A stretch of DNA of 64,000 nt from positions 3,308,501 to 3,372,500 of the forward strand of contig NZ_CP013987.1 of NCBI RefSeq assembly GCF_001518815.1. The letters are read 5' to 3'. The translations under genes were made by a program, and so were the position numbers. Positions 61,070 to 64,000 of this stretch are shown here, one piece after another. Under the pieces are notes generated by a model, which worked only from the letters and a program-made list of their open reading frames with translations, did not search any database and was not told the origin of the DNA. Each line of letters begins with the position of its first letter. The stretch's first letter is position 1. Source of the stretch: Pseudomonas oryzihabitans (GTDB taxonomy: Bacteria > Pseudomonadota > Gammaproteobacteria > Pseudomonadales > Pseudomonadaceae).

Positions 61070-62320
61070 ATGCTGAACTGGGAAGAATTCGACAAAGACG
61101 ACGACACCACCACCGCCAAGCCCGCGCAGGCCGCCGGCCAGCAAGCGCCTGCCCAGACCGAGCGCCTGGACTCCGAGGGCGACGCCCTGGTCCACGACGC
61201 CCGTGCCCCATCCGCTGACGACTCCGACGCCGTGGCCCGCGCCAAGGCCGCGTTGAACGAGCTGGACATCCAGGAAGGCCTGGACGACCTGGAAGGCTCT
61301 TCGGCTCGCGTGCACGTCGGCGACAAGCAGATGATCAACGCCCGCGCCGACCTCAACCAGCTCGTACCCTTCAAGTACGACTGGGCCTGGCAGAAGTATC
61401 TGGATGGTTGCGCCAACCACTGGATGCCCCAGGAAGTAAACATGAACGCCGACATCGCGACCTGGAAGAGCGCGGACGGCCTCACCGAGGACGAGCGCCG
61501 CATCGTCAAGCGCAACCTCGGCTTCTTCTCCACCGCCGACTCCCTGGTCGCCAACAACCTGGTCTTGGCCGTCTACCGCCTGATCACCAACCCCGAGTGC
61601 CGCCAGTACATCCTGCGCCAGGCCTTCGAAGAGGCGATCCACACCCACGCCTACCAGTACTGCATCGAGTCGCTGGGCATGGATGAAGGCGAGATCTTCA
61701 ACATGTACCACGAGATCCCGAGCGTCGCGAAAAAGGCGAGCTGGGGCCTGAAGTACACTCGCTCCATCTCCGACCCCGAGTTCAAGACCGGCACCCCGGA
61801 GACTGATCGCCAGTTCCTCAAGAACCTGATCGCCTACTACTGCGTACTCGAAGGCATCTTCTTCTATTGCGGCTTCACCCAGATCCTCTCCATGGGTCGC
61901 CGCAACAAGATGACCGGCACCGCCGAGCAGTTCCAGTACATCCTGCGTGACGAGTCCATGCACCTGAACTTCGGCATCGACATGATCAACCAGATCAAGA
62001 TCGAGAACCCGAGCCTCTGGGATGCCCAGATGAAGGACGAAGCCACCCAGATGATTCTCCAGGGCACCCAGCTGGAGATCGAATACGCCCGCGACACCAT
62101 GCCCCGCGGTGTGCTGGGCATGAACGCGGCGATGATGGAGGACTACCTCAAATTCATCGCCAACCGCCGCCTGACCCAGATCGGCCTCAAGGAAGAATAC
62201 CCGGGCGCCACCAACCCCTTCCCCTGGATGAGCGAGATCATGGACCTCAAGAAGGAGAAGAATTTCTTCGAGACGCGTGTGATCGAGTATCAGACAGGTG
62301 GGGCGTTGAGCTGGGATTGA
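61070..62320 (+). CDS. nrdB: Class Ia ribonucleotide reductase beta subunit
   Basis: 416 residues from the ATG at 61070 (CAGGAGA upstream). A disordered acidic N-terminal stretch of ~90 residues precedes the ferritin-like domain. [18 protein letters not shown] near residue 195 has the iron-binding Glu and His with the radical tyrosine region close by, and [17 protein letters not shown] near 300 has the second EXXH. The C-terminal ends near [18 protein letters not shown], the peptide that docks into NrdA. It houses the tyrosyl radical. A perfect 20-base terminator follows. The frame open upstream to 61019 includes part of the repeat and is not used. Confidence 0.97.
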   Translation: MLNWEEFDKDDDTTTAKPAQAAGQQAPAQTERLDSEGDALVHDARAPSADDSDAVARAKAALNELDIQEGLDDLEGSSARVHVGDKQMINARADLNQLVPFKYDWAWQKYLDGCANHWMPQEVNMNADIATWKSADGLTEDERRIVKRNLGFFSTADSLVANNLVLAVYRLITNPECRQYILRQAFEEAIHTHAYQYCIESLGMDEGEIFNMYHEIPSVAKKASWGLKYTRSISDPEFKTGTPETDRQFLKNLIAYYCVLEGIFFYCGFTQILSMGRRNKMTGTAEQFQYILRDESMHLNFGIDMINQIKIENPSLWDAQMKDEATQMILQGTQLEIEYARDTMPRGVLGMNAAMMEDYLKFIANRRLTQIGLKEEYPGATNPFPWMSEIMDLKKEKNFFETRVIEYQTGGALSWD

Positions 62321-62358
62321 TTACCTAAGCTCTCCATCAAGTTGAGAGCCTGCTCAGA

Positions 62359-62400
62359 AAACAATTAAAAGCCCCGCCTTGGCGGGGCTTTTAATTGTTT
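62359..62400. terminator. Perfect 20-base-pair terminator after nrdB
   Basis: AACAATTAAAAGCCCCGCC (with one more A) pairs fully with its complement at 62381-62400 over 20 bases with a two-base loop. A/T-rich flanks on both sides make it a likely bidirectional intrinsic terminator, 39 bases after the nrdB stop. Confidence 0.9.
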
Positions 62401-62562
62401 AGGGCGGACAGTGCGAAGCTTTTCCATAGACTGTTTCGACAATAGCTTTAATTCGGCTATAAGCGTCAGCTTTTGCTCCTACGCGGAAAAGGCTGCGCCC
62501 TTTTTCACCCTACGTAGGCCTGATACCTCACGACACAGCGCTACTGTACTCAAGGACGGCAC

Positions 62563-63609
62563 ATGCCTCGCTGGACCGACCAACCCGCCACCGACACGGA
62601 TGCCGTCTTCGATTTCATCCTCAAGTTCTCCGGTACCTTCCTGCGGCGTCATGCGTCGCTGCTGGCCAAGGGGCTGCCGCCGACCTTGGGCTTCGGGATG
62701 TTCCTGGCCTATTTCGCACGAAATCACTTCTATCCCAGCTTCGATCTCTTCCAGTTCTCGTCGCTGTTGCTGGCGGCTGCCTGCCTGGGCTTTCTGACCA
62801 TAGGCGCCTTCGTTGCCGCGCTGTTCCTGCCTGGGGCCTGGGTTTATTACCGCTTCATCAATACGGCGGCAATCAAGGAAGACATCACCTACGCCCTGCC
62901 CTATCGCGGCGAGGGGCGCTTTCGCAAGATCATGCTGTTGATGGCGGTGGTGTTCTTCGTGCCCTATCTGCTGGCGGGGTTCAGTGATGCGGCCATTCTC
63001 TTCGTCGATCCTGAGCTGTTCCTCAGCGTTGCCTTGCTTGCGCCCATCCCCATCACGCTACTGGCGGGCATGGCCATACAGGGACTGTTCGACTTGCGCC
63101 GCTTCAGCTTCCTGAAGTTCGTCTGGGAGGCTTACCTGCCGACGATGGCCGTCGGCCTGTTCATCTTCTGGATGTTGGCCCAGGCCTATCCACTGGTGAG
63201 CGATTGGCAGCCGCTGTTCAAGTGGGGCGCCCTGGCCATCGCCCCCTTCATCATTGCCTTCGTCACGACCATGACTTCCATGCTGTTCATCGCCGGCTGG
63301 AAGGCGGCGATGATGTTTTCGCTGTTCTTCGCCCTCTTTCTGGCCGGCTATAGCGGGATGCTCACCACCCTGCCCGAGACCATGGTCAAGACGCTGGGCT
63401 TGGGGAATTACCAGGCCAAGGCCATCGTGCTCGATACCTCTTATTGCGCCAAGGAACAGGCCAGGGTGCTGCCTACCGATGACCAGTGCGTGCTCAAGGA
63501 AGTACAGGTGGTCTGGTCGTTGGGCGAGGCCTTCGTGCTGCACCTGGCGGATGGCAGCACGGCGCGGTTGCCGGCCACGGCGATTCGGGCACTGGTGAAA
63601 CCCCAGTAA
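62563..63609 (+). CDS. Uncharacterised multi-pass membrane protein
   Basis: 348 residues. About seven hydrophobic helices lie between residues 38 and 275, followed by a soluble C-terminal domain of ~75 residues containing two cysteines (TSYCAKEQ and DDQCVLKEV), possibly periplasmic and disulphide-linked. The N-terminal ~30 residues are cytoplasmic-type. AAGGA precedes the ATG. No family was recognised. It is monocistronic, between the nrdB terminator and the next gene. Confidence 0.75.
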   Translation: MPRWTDQPATDTDAVFDFILKFSGTFLRRHASLLAKGLPPTLGFGMFLAYFARNHFYPSFDLFQFSSLLLAAACLGFLTIGAFVAALFLPGAWVYYRFINTAAIKEDITYALPYRGEGRFRKIMLLMAVVFFVPYLLAGFSDAAILFVDPELFLSVALLAPIPITLLAGMAIQGLFDLRRFSFLKFVWEAYLPTMAVGLFIFWMLAQAYPLVSDWQPLFKWGALAIAPFIIAFVTTMTSMLFIAGWKAAMMFSLFFALFLAGYSGMLTTLPETMVKTLGLGNYQAKAIVLDTSYCAKEQARVLPTDDQCVLKEVQVVWSLGEAFVLHLADGSTARLPATAIRALVKPQ

Positions 63610-63742
63610 CGAGTGGGCCACTTGGGCCAGTCAAAGGTCAGGTTTGAATTAGCTTTATCTGCCCGTCATCATGGCGCGCAATCCTCTGCCTCAAGCCCGC
63701 GCTTGCCGTGTCGATAAGACTGCGGTGCGGCTCCGCTTTGGC

Positions 63743-63775
63743 GGGCGCTCGCCCCAAGGCAGGGAGCGCCCTTTT
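63743..63775 (+). terminator. Hairpin with T run in the leader of the last gene
   Basis: GGGCGCTC and GAGCGCCC form an eight-base stem with a 13-base loop, followed by TTTTC. It may end the preceding gene's transcript (134 bases after its stop) or act as an attenuator before 63802. Confidence 0.6.
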
Positions 63776-63801
63776 CGTATCCAGACAGGTCCGATTCGCC
63801 C

Positions 63802-64000
63802 ATGGCACTCGATGCCCCCACCATGTTGATCCTTACCATCGCCCTGGCGGCTGCCGCGGCGGGCTATCTGGCCATCGAGTGGCGGTCGGTGCGCGAGTCG
63901 GCGCTGCTGTACTGGAGCGCGGGTTTCGCCCTGATTTGCGTGGGTAGCACCCTGGCGCTGCTGCGTAGCCAGGGGCTGCTGCTGGTGGGCATCTGGTTCG
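63802..64000 (+). CDS. Membrane-anchored sensor protein, N-terminal fragment
   Basis: 66 codons are visible from the ATG at 63802; the rest lies beyond the window. The fragment has three hydrophobic stretches (LILTIALAAAAAGYLA, LLYWSAGFALICVGSTLALL, LLLVGIW). The pattern WRSVRESALLYWSAGFA is like the N-terminal sensor region of Pseudomonas membrane-bound GGDEF proteins. That identification is from general familiarity with such proteins; no GGDEF domain is visible here. Confidence 0.55.
   Translation, partial: MALDAPTMLILTIALAAAAAGYLAIEWRSVRESALLYWSAGFALICVGSTLALLRSQGLLLVGIWF

Noticed and set aside
63610-63801. GEMM-type c-di-GMP riboswitch before the last gene
   Set aside because: The leader has a hairpin, but the conserved GEMM core sequences are not present.

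Overview
The window is chromosomal DNA of a Pseudomonas, on gene content and order. The evidence is: polar-flagellum rod/hook genes with matching sigma-54 and FliA promoters; the order cheR-cheV-flgA-flgM-flgN-flgZ; amrZ; gyrA-serC-pheA; mtnA-mtaD-ubiG-mupP-yciK; sixA-gpsA-fabA-fabB; and nrdA-nrdB. A species in the P. oryzihabitans/psychrotolerans neighbourhood is a guess from general character, not something the sequence proves. Most genes are GC-rich. The first 3.6 kb and the area around the tRNA (about 27-28.2 kb) look visibly richer in A and T.

Layout. 1-3567 (minus): a tight four-gene block downstream of flgL, with two methyltransferase-type proteins, a HAD phosphatase and an NTP transferase. 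The last protein, cut by the window edge, fuses a methyltransferase to a CDP-glycerol glycerophosphotransferase-like domain. It looks like a flagellin-glycan decoration locus. 3642-14939 (minus): flgL, K, J, I, H, G, F and flgE, D, C, B, read from two separate sigma-54 promoters with a terminator between them. 15164-16966 (minus): cheR and cheV. 17065-19616 (plus): flgA (sigma-54), flgM and flgN (FliA promoter), and flgZ (PilZ c-di-GMP brake). 19659-21014: an MFS transporter.

21059-27647 (minus): a seven-gene, mostly overlapping operon containing two GT2 transferases, an SMR-like membrane protein, a TIM-barrel epimerase-like protein, an unusual SDR, a multi-pass membrane protein and a DAO-type flavoprotein. 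It ends next to tRNA-Arg(CCT). I do not recognise it as a named system; it looks like a polyprenyl-phosphate-sugar surface glycosylation pathway. After the tRNA come amrZ, mgtE and a small secreted protein.

30828-40745: pheA, serC, gyrA and mtnA on minus, and mtaD, ubiG, mupP and yciK on plus. 40755-45358 (minus): a chemoreceptor, a small lipoprotein, selU and selD. selD carries a single-base frameshift close to its 3' end. 45702-50896: a CynX-type MFS gene on plus, then a housekeeping block on minus (DUF4892 protein, alpha/beta hydrolase, thioesterase, sixA, DUF4389 protein, gpsA). 51273-54486 (plus): fabA, fabB and a FucP-type sugar permease. 54887-56233 (minus): dctA with a sigma-54 promoter. 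56620-62320 (plus): a PcpS-type phosphopantetheinyl transferase, then nrdA and nrdB. The nrdA leader has a NrdR-like box pair and two DnaA boxes, and a duplicated REP-like repeat sits between nrdA and nrdB. The window closes with a membrane protein and the start of another membrane-anchored protein.

How it fits together. The left third builds and tunes the flagellum: structural genes, chemotaxis adaptors, anti-sigma FlgM, PilZ brake FlgZ and possibly glycan decoration. The AmrZ regulator links motility with exopolysaccharide. The rest is core metabolism: aromatic amino acids and serine, methylthioadenosine salvage, ubiquinone, muropeptide recycling, unsaturated fatty acids, C4-dicarboxylate uptake, selenium use in tRNA and dNTP supply.
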